A stretch of DNA of 64,000 nucleotides from Acidimicrobiales bacterium (GCA_036262515.1 DATAIT010000098.1:1-64000); one strand, 5' to 3'; positions 8,069 to 16,623 are shown, numbered from the stretch's first letter. The notes: a model not told the origin generated them from the letters alone. Numbers and translations are program-made.

Positions 8069-9136
8069 GCTGTGCACTCTGCGCCTCCCGCGCCCGAGTC
8101 CCTGTCGCGGATCGCGCAGCGGGTCGACGTCCGCATCGAGCGACTGCTCCGGGACGAGCTGGCCCGGTGGAGCCGGCTCGACGCCGACCTGTTCGAGCCG
8201 GTGGAGGCCATCCGCGAGCTGGTGATGGCCGGCGGCAAGCGCCTGCGCCCCGCGTTCTGCCAGTGGGCGTACGTCGCCGCCGGCGGTGACGCCGACGACG
8301 AGCTCGTCGTCGATGCGGGCGCCGCCCTCGAGCTGCTCCACACCTTCGCCCTCATCCACGACGACATCATGGACGGGTCCACGATGCGCCGGGGGATGCA
8401 CACCGTCCACCGCTCCTTCGAGGCGCGCCATGCGCTGGCGGACTGGCGGGGCGAGGGGCGCCGATTCGGCGAGGGGGTCGCCATCCTCGTCGGCGATCTG
8501 GCCTTCGTGTACGCCGACCTCCTGCTTGCAGGTGCACCCCGACCCGCCCTCGACGTGTTCACGGAGCTCCGCCTCGAGGTCAACATCGGCCAGTACCTGG
8601 ACCTGCTCGGCACCGTCCGCGGCGGCGTCGGCGTGGACCAGGCCCGCCGCATCTGCCTCTACAAGTCGGGGAAGTACACCATCGAGCGGCCGCTCCACCT
8701 GGGCGCGGCGCTGGCCGGTCGTCTCGACGAGCTCGGCCCCGTGCTCTCCCGGTACGGCGGTCCCCTGGGGGAGGCGTTCCAGCTGCGGGACGACCTGCTG
8801 GGCGCGTTCGGCGACTCGGTGCTCACGGGCAAGCCCGTGGGCGAGGACCTGCGGGAGGGCAAGCCCACGGCGCTCTACGCCTTCGCGGTGGCCGCCGCCG
8901 ACGGAGCGGCAGCCAAGCTGCTGGCCGACCGCTTCGGCGCCACCGACCTCAGCCGTGCCGAGATCAGCGAGCTCCAGGCGATCCTGGAGGGTACGGGTGC
9001 CCGTCGCCAGGTGGAGGCCTGCATCGACCGGCGCGTGGCAGAGTCGCTGGACGCCCTCGAAGGGGCGATGCTCGACGGCGAGGCCCATGCCCGCCTGGTC
9101 GAGCTGGCCCACTTCGTGGCCGGTCGCGACTACTGA
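8066..9136 (+). CDS. Polyprenyl diphosphate synthase (GGPP synthase-like)
   Basis: 356 aa trans-isoprenyl diphosphate synthase. These enzymes condense IPP with allylic diphosphates to give C15-C50 prenyl diphosphates. The first Asp-rich motif, DDIMD (residues 99-103), is followed by RRGMHTVH. The second region reads FQLRDDLLGAFGD, near residue 240, with Gly in place of the last Asp of the usual DDxxD. The KRLRP substrate motif is near residue 62. The length and the IdsA-like sequence fit a geranylgeranyl diphosphate synthase that could feed the carotenoid genes 2.4 kb downstream; menaquinone side-chain synthesis is the alternative. Chain length cannot be fixed by reading alone. Confidence 0.88.
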   Translation: MAVHSAPPAPESLSRIAQRVDVRIERLLRDELARWSRLDADLFEPVEAIRELVMAGGKRLRPAFCQWAYVAAGGDADDELVVDAGAALELLHTFALIHDDIMDGSTMRRGMHTVHRSFEARHALADWRGEGRRFGEGVAILVGDLAFVYADLLLAGAPRPALDVFTELRLEVNIGQYLDLLGTVRGGVGVDQARRICLYKSGKYTIERPLHLGAALAGRLDELGPVLSRYGGPLGEAFQLRDDLLGAFGDSVLTGKPVGEDLREGKPTALYAFAVAAADGAAAKLLADRFGATDLSRAEISELQAILEGTGARRQVEACIDRRVAESLDALEGAMLDGEAHARLVELAHFVAGRDY

Positions 9137-9186
9137 CGGACACCGGCCCGCGGGCAGGCCTCCCGCTCAGGAGGGAGGATGGTCGC

Positions 9187-10209
9187 ATGGGCGGCAACGG
9201 CTCCGACGTGACCCTCGACCTCGACGGTCACGAGGTCAGCGTGACGAGCCCCGACAAGGTGTTCTTCGCCGAGCGCGGTGAGACCAAGCTGGACCTGATC
9301 CGGTTCTACCAGGCCGTCCGTGGGCCGCTGCTGGCCGCCATGGGCGGGCGACCGGTGCTGCTCCAGCGGTTCCCGGACGGCGCCGGGGGCAGCTCGTTCT
9401 TCCAGAAGCGCGTCCCCTCGTCGCGGCCGCCGTGGCTCCAGACGGTCGAGGTCAGCACGCCCAACGGCACCACCTCCAACGCGCTCGTGGCCGCCGACGT
9501 GGCCCACGTGGCCTGGGCCGTGAACATCGGCTGCCTCGGGTTCCACGTCTGGCCGGCCCGGGCCGATCGGCCCGACGTCGCCGACGAACTGCGCATCGAC
9601 CTCGATCCCACTCCGGGCGTCGACTTCGCCATGGTGCGCGACGCCGCGCTCCTCGTCCGTGACCTCCTGGCCGAGCTCGGGCTCACCGGGTGGCCCAAGA
9701 CGACGGGGAACCGCGGCATCCACGTGTACCTCCGCCTGGAGCCCCGGTGGGACAGCTACCGGGTGCGGGCCGCCGCCGTCGCCCTGGCGCGCGAGCTGGA
9801 GCGCAGGCACGCCGACCTCGTCACCGCCGCATGGTGGAAGGAGGAGCGGGGCCGGAGGGTGTTCGTCGACTTCAACCAGAACGCCCCGCACAAGACCGTC
9901 TTCGGCGCATGGTGCGTCCGGGCCCGCCCCGGGGCCCAGGTGTCGACGCCGTTCTCGTGGGACGAGCTCGACGCCTCGTTCCACCCGGACCAGCTCACGA
10001 TGGCGGTCGTCGCCGATCGGGTGGCCGCGGGCGGCGACCCGTGGGCGGGCATGTACGAGCGGCCGCAGTCCATCGAGCCCCTGCTCGCCATGTACGACCG
10101 CGACATCGCCGGGGGCCTCATGGACGCACCGTGGCCGCCCGTGTACCCGAAGCAGCCGAACGAGCCGCCGCGCGTGGCCCCCAGCCGGGCCAGAAAACCC
10201 AACGGCTGA
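9187..10209 (+). CDS. Stand-alone LigD-type primase-polymerase (first copy)
   Basis: 340 aa polymerase-domain protein of the archaeo-eukaryotic primase superfamily, like the PolDom of LigD that fills gaps and adds ribonucleotides during Ku-dependent end joining. The metal-binding region reads LRIDLDPTPGVDF (DxD near residue 138); KTTGNRGIHVY and RRVFVDFNQN carry the other conserved catalytic and nucleotide-binding residues. A clear AGGAGGGAGG ribosome binding site precedes the ATG. There is no ligase or nuclease domain. A second PolDom gene lies beside ku at 53649, and the two proteins are clearly different in sequence. This copy stands alone, so its role may differ (replication stress, primer synthesis), as proposed for actinobacterial Prim-PolC proteins. 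Confidence 0.88.
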   Translation: MGGNGSDVTLDLDGHEVSVTSPDKVFFAERGETKLDLIRFYQAVRGPLLAAMGGRPVLLQRFPDGAGGSSFFQKRVPSSRPPWLQTVEVSTPNGTTSNALVAADVAHVAWAVNIGCLGFHVWPARADRPDVADELRIDLDPTPGVDFAMVRDAALLVRDLLAELGLTGWPKTTGNRGIHVYLRLEPRWDSYRVRAAAVALARELERRHADLVTAAWWKEERGRRVFVDFNQNAPHKTVFGAWCVRARPGAQVSTPFSWDELDASFHPDQLTMAVVADRVAAGGDPWAGMYERPQSIEPLLAMYDRDIAGGLMDAPWPPVYPKQPNEPPRVAPSRARKPNG

Positions 10210-10260
10210 CGGCGGACGGCGGACGGCGGCCGGCTGCGGACCGACCTCGGACGTCAGCCG
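10203..10260. terminator. Inverted repeat spanning both stop codons
   Basis: CGGCTGACG (10203-10211) and CGTCAGCCG (10252-10260) are perfect inverted repeats. Each arm holds the TGA of one of the two convergent genes. The loop contains three tandem GGCGGAC-like units (10211-10230). It is a plausible two-way terminator with a long loop; partly it may reflect both proteins ending in Gly before TGA. Confidence 0.35.
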
Positions 10261-11429
10261 CAGGTGCGCAGGGAGGTGCCGGTGGCGGTGGCCGCCCCCT
10301 TGCGCTCGGCCGCCCAGTCGGCCAAGGCGTCGGTCAGCTCGGCGGTGTCGGTGGGCGTGTCCATCACGAAGTCCATGCGGACGCACGTGCGCGCCCCGTC
10401 CCTCCACGCCACGTAGTGGTCGCCGCCCCATCCGACCGCGGCGGTGCGGGCGACGCTGTCCTTCAGCTCCGAACGCAGCATCAGGGCGAGGAACAGCTGC
10501 CCGATCTCGCCGTCGTCGAAGGCCTTGCCGTCCGCCGCCGGCGTCGGGACGGCCTTGGGCGCGTCGCCGCCCAGATAGCGGTCGGGACTGATCACCTGCT
10601 CAGAGCTGGCCGGCGGATCGCCGTACGCGCCGTCGAGGCGGGCCTGGCCGCCGGCGCGGACGATGGCGTCCACCAGGCCGGGCCCGTAGGCGTACGGGAA
10701 CCCGAACAGCACCTCGACGACCTCGGGGACGTCGGGAACGCTGCCGCCCTGGGCTCGCTCCTCGCGGTCGGCTGCCCTCCGGTCGGCCCGCGAGAGCGAC
10801 TGCCGGTACCGGTCCTCGATGCGGACGGCACTTCCCTCCGTGAGGGCCTGGAACCCGAGGAAGGCCTCGTCGCCGAGGTCGTCACGGTTGAGGCCGAAAT
10901 GCTGGTCCTCCAGCGCGTGGAGCAGCTCGTGGGCCAGCACGGCTCGCACGAACGGCGTCGGGCGGGTCCCCCGCACGACCAGCTCCTTGGTGTCGGGATC
11001 GTAGAACCCCACCACGGCGCCGGCGGTGAAGCTGCGGACGATGGCACCCAGGTCGACGTCGTGGCCGAGAAGGCCCATGGCCTGGAGCACGGACTGGGCG
11101 TGCTCGATCTCCTCCTTGTCCTCCTCGTCGCTCTCGTTGACCCGCGCCTCGAAGCGCTCGTCGTCGAGCAGGGTCACGTTGACCGGGTTCTTGAACGCCA
11201 GGCCCCGCTCGTCGGCCACGAACGCCTCGATGGAGGGGACGACGTCGGCGACCGAGCCCGCCGCCGGCGTGGTCGTGGTCGAGGAACCGCCGGGTGCCGG
11301 CGCCGTGGTCGTGGTGGTGGCCGGCGACGGTGACCCGTCCTCCGGCTCGACCGTCGCCGCGCCCACGAGACCGGCGGCCAGCAGGGCGGCCACGACGGCC
11401 GCCACGACGGGAACGGTCCGACGCGGCAT
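10254..11429 (-). CDS. Membrane-anchored putative zinc metalloprotease (HExxH)
   Basis: 391 aa starting at ATG 11429; an upstream ATG would overlap the divergent crtI start, so I reject it. An N-terminal hydrophobic segment (residues 5-24) ends in AAG, giving a signal anchor or signal peptide. A Thr/Pro-rich linker follows. The zinc motif HELLH is at residues 167-171 in VLAHELLHALEDQHFG, and 35 residues later TEGSAVRIEDRY offers a third ligand glutamate, as in gluzincin-type peptidases. The C-terminal part (WGGDHYVAWRDGARTC) looks like a substrate or structural module. I know no characterised homologue. It probably acts outside the membrane; activity is inferred. Confidence 0.7.
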   Translation of the reverse strand: MPRRTVPVVAAVVAALLAAGLVGAATVEPEDGSPSPATTTTTAPAPGGSSTTTTPAAGSVADVVPSIEAFVADERGLAFKNPVNVTLLDDERFEARVNESDEEDKEEIEHAQSVLQAMGLLGHDVDLGAIVRSFTAGAVVGFYDPDTKELVVRGTRPTPFVRAVLAHELLHALEDQHFGLNRDDLGDEAFLGFQALTEGSAVRIEDRYRQSLSRADRRAADREERAQGGSVPDVPEVVEVLFGFPYAYGPGLVDAIVRAGGQARLDGAYGDPPASSEQVISPDRYLGGDAPKAVPTPAADGKAFDDGEIGQLFLALMLRSELKDSVARTAAVGWGGDHYVAWRDGARTCVRMDFVMDTPTDTAELTDALADWAAERKGAATATGTSLRTCG

Positions 11430-11493
11430 CCGTCCACCATGCCCGACTTCGGCGGTGCCTTGCGAAGCGGGCGGCGGGCGGGGAGCATGGGCC

Positions 11494-12966
11494 ATGCGCG
11501 TCGTGGTGGTGGGAGCCGGCCTGGGTGGACTGTCGGCTGCGTGCCACCTGGCCGGCCGCGGTCATGAGGTCGTCGTCGTCGAGCGGGCCGACGGTCCCGG
11601 TGGGCGGGCCGGCCTGCTCGAACAGGGCGGCTACCGCTTCGACACCGGCCCGTCGGTCATGACGATGACGGGGATCTTGAGCGACGTGTTCGCCGCCGCC
11701 GGCGCCGACATGGCCGACCACCTCACCCTCGCCCCCGTCGACCCGATGTACCGGGCCTGCTACGCCGACGGCACAGCCATCCGGGTGCGCCACGGTCGCG
11801 ACGCCATGACCGAGGAGATCCGCCGTGAGTGCGGCGCGCAGGAGGCGGCCGCATTCGGGCGCTTCTGCGACTACCTCACCGCGCTCTACCGGCTGGAGCT
11901 GCCCAACTTCATCAACCGCAGCTTCAATTCGCCGCTCGACCTGGCGTGGCCCGTCGGGCCCATCGTCCAGCTGGTGCGCATGGGGGGGTTCCGCCGGCTC
12001 AACCCGGTGGTCGAGGACTACTTCTCCGACCAGCGGCTCGTGAAGCTCTTCTCATTCCAGTCCATGTACGCCGGCCTCTCGCCGTTCGAGGCGCTGGCCG
12101 TGTACTGCGTGATCACCTACATGGACACCGTGGAAGGCGTGTACTTCCCGACCGGCGGCATGCACGCCATTCCCAGGGCCCTGGCGGCGGCGGCAGAGAA
12201 GGCGGGGGCCACCTTCCAGTACGGGCAGGCCGTGGAACGGGTCGTGCGGCGGGCCGGCACCAGCGGCCCCGTCACCGGCGTGCGCCTCGACACGGGCGAA
12301 GTCGTCACCGCGGATGCGGTCGTCCTCAACCCCGACCTGCCGGTCGCCTACCGCTCGATGGTGCCCGAGGTCGACATGCCCCGCACGGCCCGGAAGGGGC
12401 ATTACTCGCCGTCGGCCGCCGTCTGGCTGGCGGGGGTGAAGGGGGGGTGGCCGGCAGACGCCGCGCACCACAACATCCACTTCGGCGCGGCGTGGAAGGG
12501 TGCGTTCAAGGCGCTCCTCGACGACGGTACGCTGATGCCCGACCCGTCGATCCTGGTGAGCGCCCCGTCGTCGTCCGACCCGTCCCTCGCGCCCGCGGGT
12601 TGCACGTCGATGTACGTGCTCGAGCCGGTGCCCAACCTCGACGGGCGCGTCGACTGGGTCTACGAGCGCCAGCGCCTCAAGGACGACCTGGCCGGGCGCG
12701 TGGCCGCCCTCGGCTACCCGTCGGAGGTGGACGTCGAGTACTTCTTCGATCCCACCGACTGGGAGCGCCAGGGAATGGAGCGGGGAACGCCGTTCGCCCT
12801 GAGCCACAAGTTCTTCCAGAGCGGTCCGTTCCGACCCAACAACGTGAGCCGGAAGGTGCCGGGCCTCGTCTTCGTCGGCTCCGGCACGGTGCCCGGCGTG
12901 GGCGTTCCGATGGTGCTCCTGTCGGGTCGCCTGGCCGCCGACCGGGTGGAGGAAGTCGGGCGGTGA
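11494..12966 (+). CDS. crtI: Phytoene desaturase (CrtI family)
   Basis: 490 aa FAD-dependent desaturase that converts phytoene stepwise to lycopene (or the C30 equivalent). The dinucleotide-binding motif GAGLGGL occupies residues 7-13, followed by RADGPGGRAG. The C-terminal FAD signature reads VGSGTVPGVGVPMVLLSGRL, typical of CrtI. The start is the ATG at 11494; it lies 64 bases from the start of the divergent protease gene. crtB begins inside the crtI stop codon (GTGA), so the two are coupled. CrtI and CrtN (C30) enzymes look alike; the presence of lycopene cyclase genes nearby favours a C40 substrate. Confidence 0.93.
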   Translation: MRVVVVGAGLGGLSAACHLAGRGHEVVVVERADGPGGRAGLLEQGGYRFDTGPSVMTMTGILSDVFAAAGADMADHLTLAPVDPMYRACYADGTAIRVRHGRDAMTEEIRRECGAQEAAAFGRFCDYLTALYRLELPNFINRSFNSPLDLAWPVGPIVQLVRMGGFRRLNPVVEDYFSDQRLVKLFSFQSMYAGLSPFEALAVYCVITYMDTVEGVYFPTGGMHAIPRALAAAAEKAGATFQYGQAVERVVRRAGTSGPVTGVRLDTGEVVTADAVVLNPDLPVAYRSMVPEVDMPRTARKGHYSPSAAVWLAGVKGGWPADAAHHNIHFGAAWKGAFKALLDDGTLMPDPSILVSAPSSSDPSLAPAGCTSMYVLEPVPNLDGRVDWVYERQRLKDDLAGRVAALGYPSEVDVEYFFDPTDWERQGMERGTPFALSHKFFQSGPFRPNNVSRKVPGLVFVGSGTVPGVGVPMVLLSGRLAADRVEEVGR

Positions 12967-13880
12967 CGCCGGTGGCGGCCCGCCGGCGAGGCACCCTTCC
13001 GGTGTCGCTGGAGGCGTCGTACGAGAACTGCCGGAAGCTCAACAAGCGCTACGGCACCACGTACTACTGGTCCACGTCGCTGCTCCCCAGGGTCAAGCGC
13101 CACCACGTGCACGCGCTCTACGGGCTGTGCCGCTATGCCGACGACATCGTCGACGACCTCGGGCCCGCACCGCTCGCTGCACGGGAGCGGGCCCTGGCCG
13201 AGTTCGGTGAGGCCTTCTTCGCCGGCGTCGCGGCCGGTCGGTCGGACCACCCCGTGCTCAAGGCGGTCGTGCACACCGTGCGGGCATTCGACATCGACCC
13301 GGACTGCGTGCGCCGATTTCTCCGGTCGATGACGATGGACCTGTCCGTCGAGACGTACGAGACCTTCGACGACCTCCTCGACTACATGGACGGGTCGGCG
13401 GCGGTGATCGGCGAGATGATGCTGCCCATCCTCGAGCCGCTGGAGGGCGCCGCGCTGGGGCATGCCCGCGACCTCGGCGTCGCCTTCCAGCTCAGCAACT
13501 TCTGGCGCGACGTCGGCGAGGATCTCCGGCGCCGGCGCGTCTACATACCCCAGGAGGACATCCGGAAGTTCGGCGCCGAGCAGGCCCTGGCCGAGCGGCG
13601 GGTGACCCCCGAGTGGGTGGAGCTGATGCGCTTCGAGATCGATCGCACCCGTGCGTACTACGCGTCCGCCGATCTCGGCATCCCCATGCTCCCTCCGGTG
13701 GGCGCCCGGTGCATCGCCGGCGCCCGACGCCTGTACTCGGGGATCCTCGAGCGCATCGAGGCCGCCGGCTACGACGTCTTCACGGCTCGGGTGCGGGTGC
13801 CCACGTGGCAGAAGCTGGCCGTCGCCGGCCGCCTCGCCCGGCCCGGTGCCGGCTCCGCCTCCGCCTGGCGCGCACGCTGA
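12963..13880 (+). CDS. crtB: Phytoene synthase (CrtB family)
   Basis: 305 aa head-to-head prenyl synthase joining two GGPP molecules into phytoene. The two Asp-rich motifs are visible: YADDIVDD at residues 58-65 and FWRDVGEDLRR from about residue 180. RRVYIPQED follows, as in bacterial CrtB. The GTG start overlaps the crtI stop by three bases. Squalene synthases share the fold, but the pairing with crtI settles the call. It is followed by a 133-base gap holding a long palindrome and then by the glycosyltransferase gene. Confidence 0.93.
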   Translation: MTPVAARRRGTLPVSLEASYENCRKLNKRYGTTYYWSTSLLPRVKRHHVHALYGLCRYADDIVDDLGPAPLAARERALAEFGEAFFAGVAAGRSDHPVLKAVVHTVRAFDIDPDCVRRFLRSMTMDLSVETYETFDDLLDYMDGSAAVIGEMMLPILEPLEGAALGHARDLGVAFQLSNFWRDVGEDLRRRRVYIPQEDIRKFGAEQALAERRVTPEWVELMRFEIDRTRAYYASADLGIPMLPPVGARCIAGARRLYSGILERIEAAGYDVFTARVRVPTWQKLAVAGRLARPGAGSASAWRAR

Positions 13881-13957
13881 CCACGTCGCCGCGCACCGCC
13901 CGCCGTGGCAGCCCCGCGGCCGTGCCCTGCGCCGGCCGGGAGCACGCAGTTGTGGGC

Positions 13958-14004
13958 TTCTTTTCCCGCGAGGCGACACCGGGTGTCGTGTTCCGGGAAA
14001 AGAA
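13958..14004. repeat. 47-bp interrupted palindrome upstream of crtQ-like gene
   Basis: The outer arms TTCTTTTCCCG (13958-13968) and CGGGAAAAGAA (13994-14004) and the inner arms GACACC (13975-13980) and GGTGTC (13982-13987) are all centred exactly on 13981. It ends nine bases before the ATG of the glycosyltransferase gene and is AT-richer than its surroundings. It could be an operator, a translation-controlling RNA hairpin, or a remnant of a small mobile element. Confidence 0.75.
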
Positions 14005-14013
14005 CGGTGGCGG

Positions 14014-15174
14014 ATGAGCGCCACCCGCCTCGCCTTCGAGTCGCTGCGCTGGCTCACTGGCGTGTGGCTGCTGTGGCGGATCCCCCGCTGCCGGCCCGGA
14101 CGCGGTGACCCGGAGGCGGCGGCGGGCACGAGCGTGATCGTCCCGGCCAGAGACGAGGAGGCCACGCTTCCCCGGCTGCTGGCGTCGTTGGCCGAGCAGG
14201 AGCCGCCGCCGGGCGAGATCCTCGTCGTCGACGACCACTCGGCCGACGCCACGCCCACGGTGGCGCGTCGCGCCGGCGCCACGGTGGTAACCGCGCCGCC
14301 GCTTCCTGCCGGGTGGACGGGCAAGGCGTGGGCGTGCTGGACGGGCGCCCGGAGCGCCGGCGGTCGCACCCTGGTCTTCCTGGACGCGGACACGACGCTC
14401 GATCCCGGCGGCCTGGCCGCACTCCTGGATGAGCACCAGCGGCGGGGCGGGCTGGTCTCGGCGGCGCCGGACCACGTGACCGAGCGCCCCTACGAGCAGC
14501 TCTCGGCCTTCTTCAACGTGGTGGCCATGATGGGGCTCGACGCCTTCGACCCCCTGCGCCGGCGGCGGGCCCCGCGGGGGGCGTTCGGGCCGTGCCTGGT
14601 GACCACGGTGGACGACTACACGGCGGTCGGCGGCCACCGAGCGGTCCGCGGCAAGGTCGTCGAGGACGTCGCCCTCGCCCGCCGCTACACGGCCGCAGGA
14701 CGCCGGCTGACGTGCCTTGGCGGGCGCGGCGCCGTGCGCATCCGGATGTACCCGGCCGGTCCCTCGCAGCTGGTCGAGGGGTGGACGAAGAACTTCGCCG
14801 GCGGGGCCGGCGCCGCCCGCCCGACGACCTTCCTGCTCGTCTCCATCTGGCTCTCGGGGTGCATCTCGGCGCCGTGGTACCTGGCCATGGCCGGCTCCGG
14901 CCGGGGGGCGCTGGCCGGGCCGGCCGCCGGCGGCCTGTACGCGGCCTACGCGATCCAACTGGCCTGGATGCTGGGCCGGATCGGGCGGTTCCGGCGGGCC
15001 ACCGCCGCCGCCTACCCGGTCCCTCTGGCCTTCTTCCTCGCCGTCTTCGCCGGTTCGCTCGTCCTCACCCACGTCCGGGGCATGGTCACCTGGCGGGGCC
15101 GGTCCATCGCCACGCGGCCTCCCCCGACCACGCGGCCCGAGCCGGCGCCCGAGGAGCAGGGGGCGACCGGGTGA
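14014..15174 (+). CDS. Family 2 glycosyltransferase, CrtQ-like (carotenoid glycosylation)
   Basis: 386 aa. The N-terminal GT-A domain begins TSVIVPARDEEATLPRLL and has the metal-binding LVFLDADTT; the C-terminal third has three to four membrane helices. This layout, and the segment GWTGKAWACWTGA, match CrtQ, the 4,4'-diaponeurosporenoate glycosyltransferase of staphyloxanthin synthesis (about 375 aa). It would attach a sugar to a carboxylated or hydroxylated carotenoid end group at the membrane. The next gene is a CrtO-like acyltransferase and overlaps its stop codon (GTGA), which strengthens the assignment. The actual aglycone here is unknown, since C40 cyclase genes are nearby and no CrtP-type oxidase is seen. 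Confidence 0.82.
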   Translation: MSATRLAFESLRWLTGVWLLWRIPRCRPGRGDPEAAAGTSVIVPARDEEATLPRLLASLAEQEPPPGEILVVDDHSADATPTVARRAGATVVTAPPLPAGWTGKAWACWTGARSAGGRTLVFLDADTTLDPGGLAALLDEHQRRGGLVSAAPDHVTERPYEQLSAFFNVVAMMGLDAFDPLRRRRAPRGAFGPCLVTTVDDYTAVGGHRAVRGKVVEDVALARRYTAAGRRLTCLGGRGAVRIRMYPAGPSQLVEGWTKNFAGGAGAARPTTFLLVSIWLSGCISAPWYLAMAGSGRGALAGPAAGGLYAAYAIQLAWMLGRIGRFRRATAAAYPVPLAFFLAVFAGSLVLTHVRGMVTWRGRSIATRPPPTTRPEPAPEEQGATG

Positions 15175-15668
15175 GCCTTCGCCGGCTGCTGCCGGTGGTG
15201 GGTGCCGACGCCGCCGCCTGGGCGTGCGTGCAGGTCGGCTCGGGATACCTCGCCCACCGCCTGCCCGATCGGGTCCTCGACCACGACGGGTGGCTGCTCC
15301 GCGAGCGACGGTGGGAGCGCGACGGCCGCTTCTACGTCGAGACGGCGCGCATCCGCCGGTGGAAGGCGCTGCTGCCGGAGGCGGGGGACGTCTTCGCAGG
15401 CGGCCTCAGCAAGCGTGCGCTGCCGGGACGGGCGGAGGCCGACCTGACCGCGCTCCTGCGCGAGACGCGCAGGGCCGAGCTGGCCCACTGGCTCATGGTG
15501 GCGCCCACCCCGTTGTTCGTGATCGCCAACCCGGCCGTGCTGGCGCCGTGCATGGCCGTCTACGCCCTGGCCGTCAACCTCCCGTGCATCGCCGCCCAGC
15601 GCTACAACCGCATCCGCCTTCGGCGAACCCTCGCACGGGCCGGCCGCGCCGGCGGCCGGGTGGCCTGA
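15171..15668 (+). CDS. crtO: Glycosyl-carotenoid acyltransferase, CrtO-like
   Basis: 165 aa, starting at GTG inside the stop of the glycosyltransferase gene. It resembles staphylococcal CrtO, the glycosyl-4,4'-diaponeurosporenoate acyltransferase that esterifies the sugar with a fatty acid in the last step of staphyloxanthin synthesis. Conserved blocks are RRWERDGRFYVETARIRRWK, LPEAGDVFAGGLSKRAL, RAELAHWLMV and a C-terminal NLPCIAAQRYNRIRL. Two to three hydrophobic segments place it in the membrane. The gene order crtI-crtB-GT-acyltransferase suggests the pigment is a glycosylated, acylated carotenoid. It should not be confused with the unrelated ketolase that is also named CrtO. Confidence 0.85.
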   Translation: MSLRRLLPVVGADAAAWACVQVGSGYLAHRLPDRVLDHDGWLLRERRWERDGRFYVETARIRRWKALLPEAGDVFAGGLSKRALPGRAEADLTALLRETRRAELAHWLMVAPTPLFVIANPAVLAPCMAVYALAVNLPCIAAQRYNRIRLRRTLARAGRAGGRVA

Positions 15669-15693
15669 CGCCGGGCCGGCCGCCTGCCCAGCG

Positions 15694-15743
15694 GTTCTGG
15701 GTATGGAAATTGACCGCCAGCGGTCGATTTCCGCTGCCAGAAC
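15694..15743. terminator. 50-bp interrupted palindrome between convergent carotenoid genes
   Basis: Three arm pairs share one centre (15718.5): GTTCTGG/CCAGAAC, GGAAAT/ATTTCC and GACCG/CGGTC, with a four-base loop. It lies between the crtO-like and crtZ-like stop codons, so a two-way terminator is likely, although there is no T-tract. It is AT-richer than the flanks, like the palindrome at 13958. Confidence 0.65.
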
Positions 15744-15769
15744 GGCACGAGGCGAGGCGGCGAGGGGTC

Positions 15770-16267
15770 TCAGGCCGCGGACGTGACCCCGTCGCCGCGG
15801 CCGGACGGCGTCGCGAAGGGGTCCCAGGTGGCGGTGGCCGCCTTGGCCCGCAACGCCTTGGGCACGAGGGGGACGAGCATCCCGAACGGCTCGCCGCCGT
15901 AGAGGTGATGGATGCGGTGGGACGCCTTCATCCACTCGAGCAGGCGGTAGCGGCCCTGCACCAGGGGCAGGCGGCGGTGGATGTAGATCTCGTGGACGAA
16001 CAGATACGAGATGCCGTACAGGGTGATCCCTGCGCCCACGAGCACGAGCTCGCCGATCGAGCGGAGGGTGCCGACGGCGAAGGCGGCGATGGCGACGGAC
16101 GAGAACATCAGCGGGTACAGGTCGTTCAGCTCGAACCCGCCCTCGCTCGTGTCGTGATGGCTGCGGTGCAGCCCGATGCCGAAGCCGTGCATCACGAAGC
16201 GGTGGGTGAGGTAGCTCACACCCTCCATGGCGCACAGGGCGGCGGCGACGATGAAGGCGCCGGTCAT
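15770..16267 (-). CDS. crtZ: Beta-carotene hydroxylase-like (CrtZ) membrane di-iron enzyme
   Basis: 165 aa membrane protein of the fatty-acid hydroxylase/CrtZ group. The histidine boxes that bind two irons are clear: HRFVMHG, HRSHHD, HEIYIHRR and HRIHHLYGG. CrtZ adds hydroxyls at C3 of beta-ionone rings to give zeaxanthin. The ATG at 16267 overlaps the crtYd stop (ATGA); longer upstream frames are not coding. The operon crtYc-crtYd-crtZ would first cyclise lycopene and then hydroxylate the rings, creating an OH that could accept the sugar added by the GT2 enzyme. This order of steps is inference. Confidence 0.9.
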   Translation of the reverse strand: MTGAFIVAAALCAMEGVSYLTHRFVMHGFGIGLHRSHHDTSEGGFELNDLYPLMFSSVAIAAFAVGTLRSIGELVLVGAGITLYGISYLFVHEIYIHRRLPLVQGRYRLLEWMKASHRIHHLYGGEPFGMLVPLVPKALRAKAATATWDPFATPSGRGDGVTSAA

Positions 16268-16623
16268 AACCGTCCCAGGATACCGGCCCTGGCCCGCTCC
16301 TCCGCCGTGACGGGGCCCGTGCGCCGGCCCGCCCGGTCCCAGAGGACCATGACGAGGGTCAGCATGGCCCAGGCGTAGACGAACTCCTCGGTGGGGATGT
16401 CGAGCGGCCACCGCCAACCGCTCAGCACCGAGTCGTTGTACCGGATGATGGGAGCCGACAGCTTCGTCATCCATCCGTCCACCGGGATCTGGAAGGCGAA
16501 GACGACGGCCATGGCGATCCAGTAGGCCTTCTGGCGGAACAGCCCGGTGCGCAGCACGCGCAGTTCGAGGACGACCACGGCGACGGCGGCCAGGATCGAG
16601 AAGCCCGGGTAGGCAGGGATCAC
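16264..16623 (-). CDS. crtYd: Lycopene cyclase subunit CrtYd
   Basis: 119 aa with three membrane helices, the second subunit of the heterodimeric lycopene cyclase found in actinobacteria. The sequence carries the typical FAFQIPVDGWMTKL and IPTEEFVYAW segments; the acidic PTEE pair is part of the expected active region. It starts at GTG 16623, overlapping the crtYc stop (GTGA). As in other actinobacteria it works with CrtYc to turn lycopene into a monocyclic or bicyclic carotene (beta or epsilon rings). The product cannot be predicted from sequence here. Confidence 0.9.
   Translation of the reverse strand: MIPAYPGFSILAAVAVVVLELRVLRTGLFRQKAYWIAMAVVFAFQIPVDGWMTKLSAPIIRYNDSVLSGWRWPLDIPTEEFVYAWAMLTLVMVLWDRAGRRTGPVTAEERARAGILGRL

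Noticed and set aside
10211-10230. GGCGGAC tandem copies as a repeat element
   Set aside because: Only about three short units in a GC-rich spacer; likely chance or part of the terminator loop.
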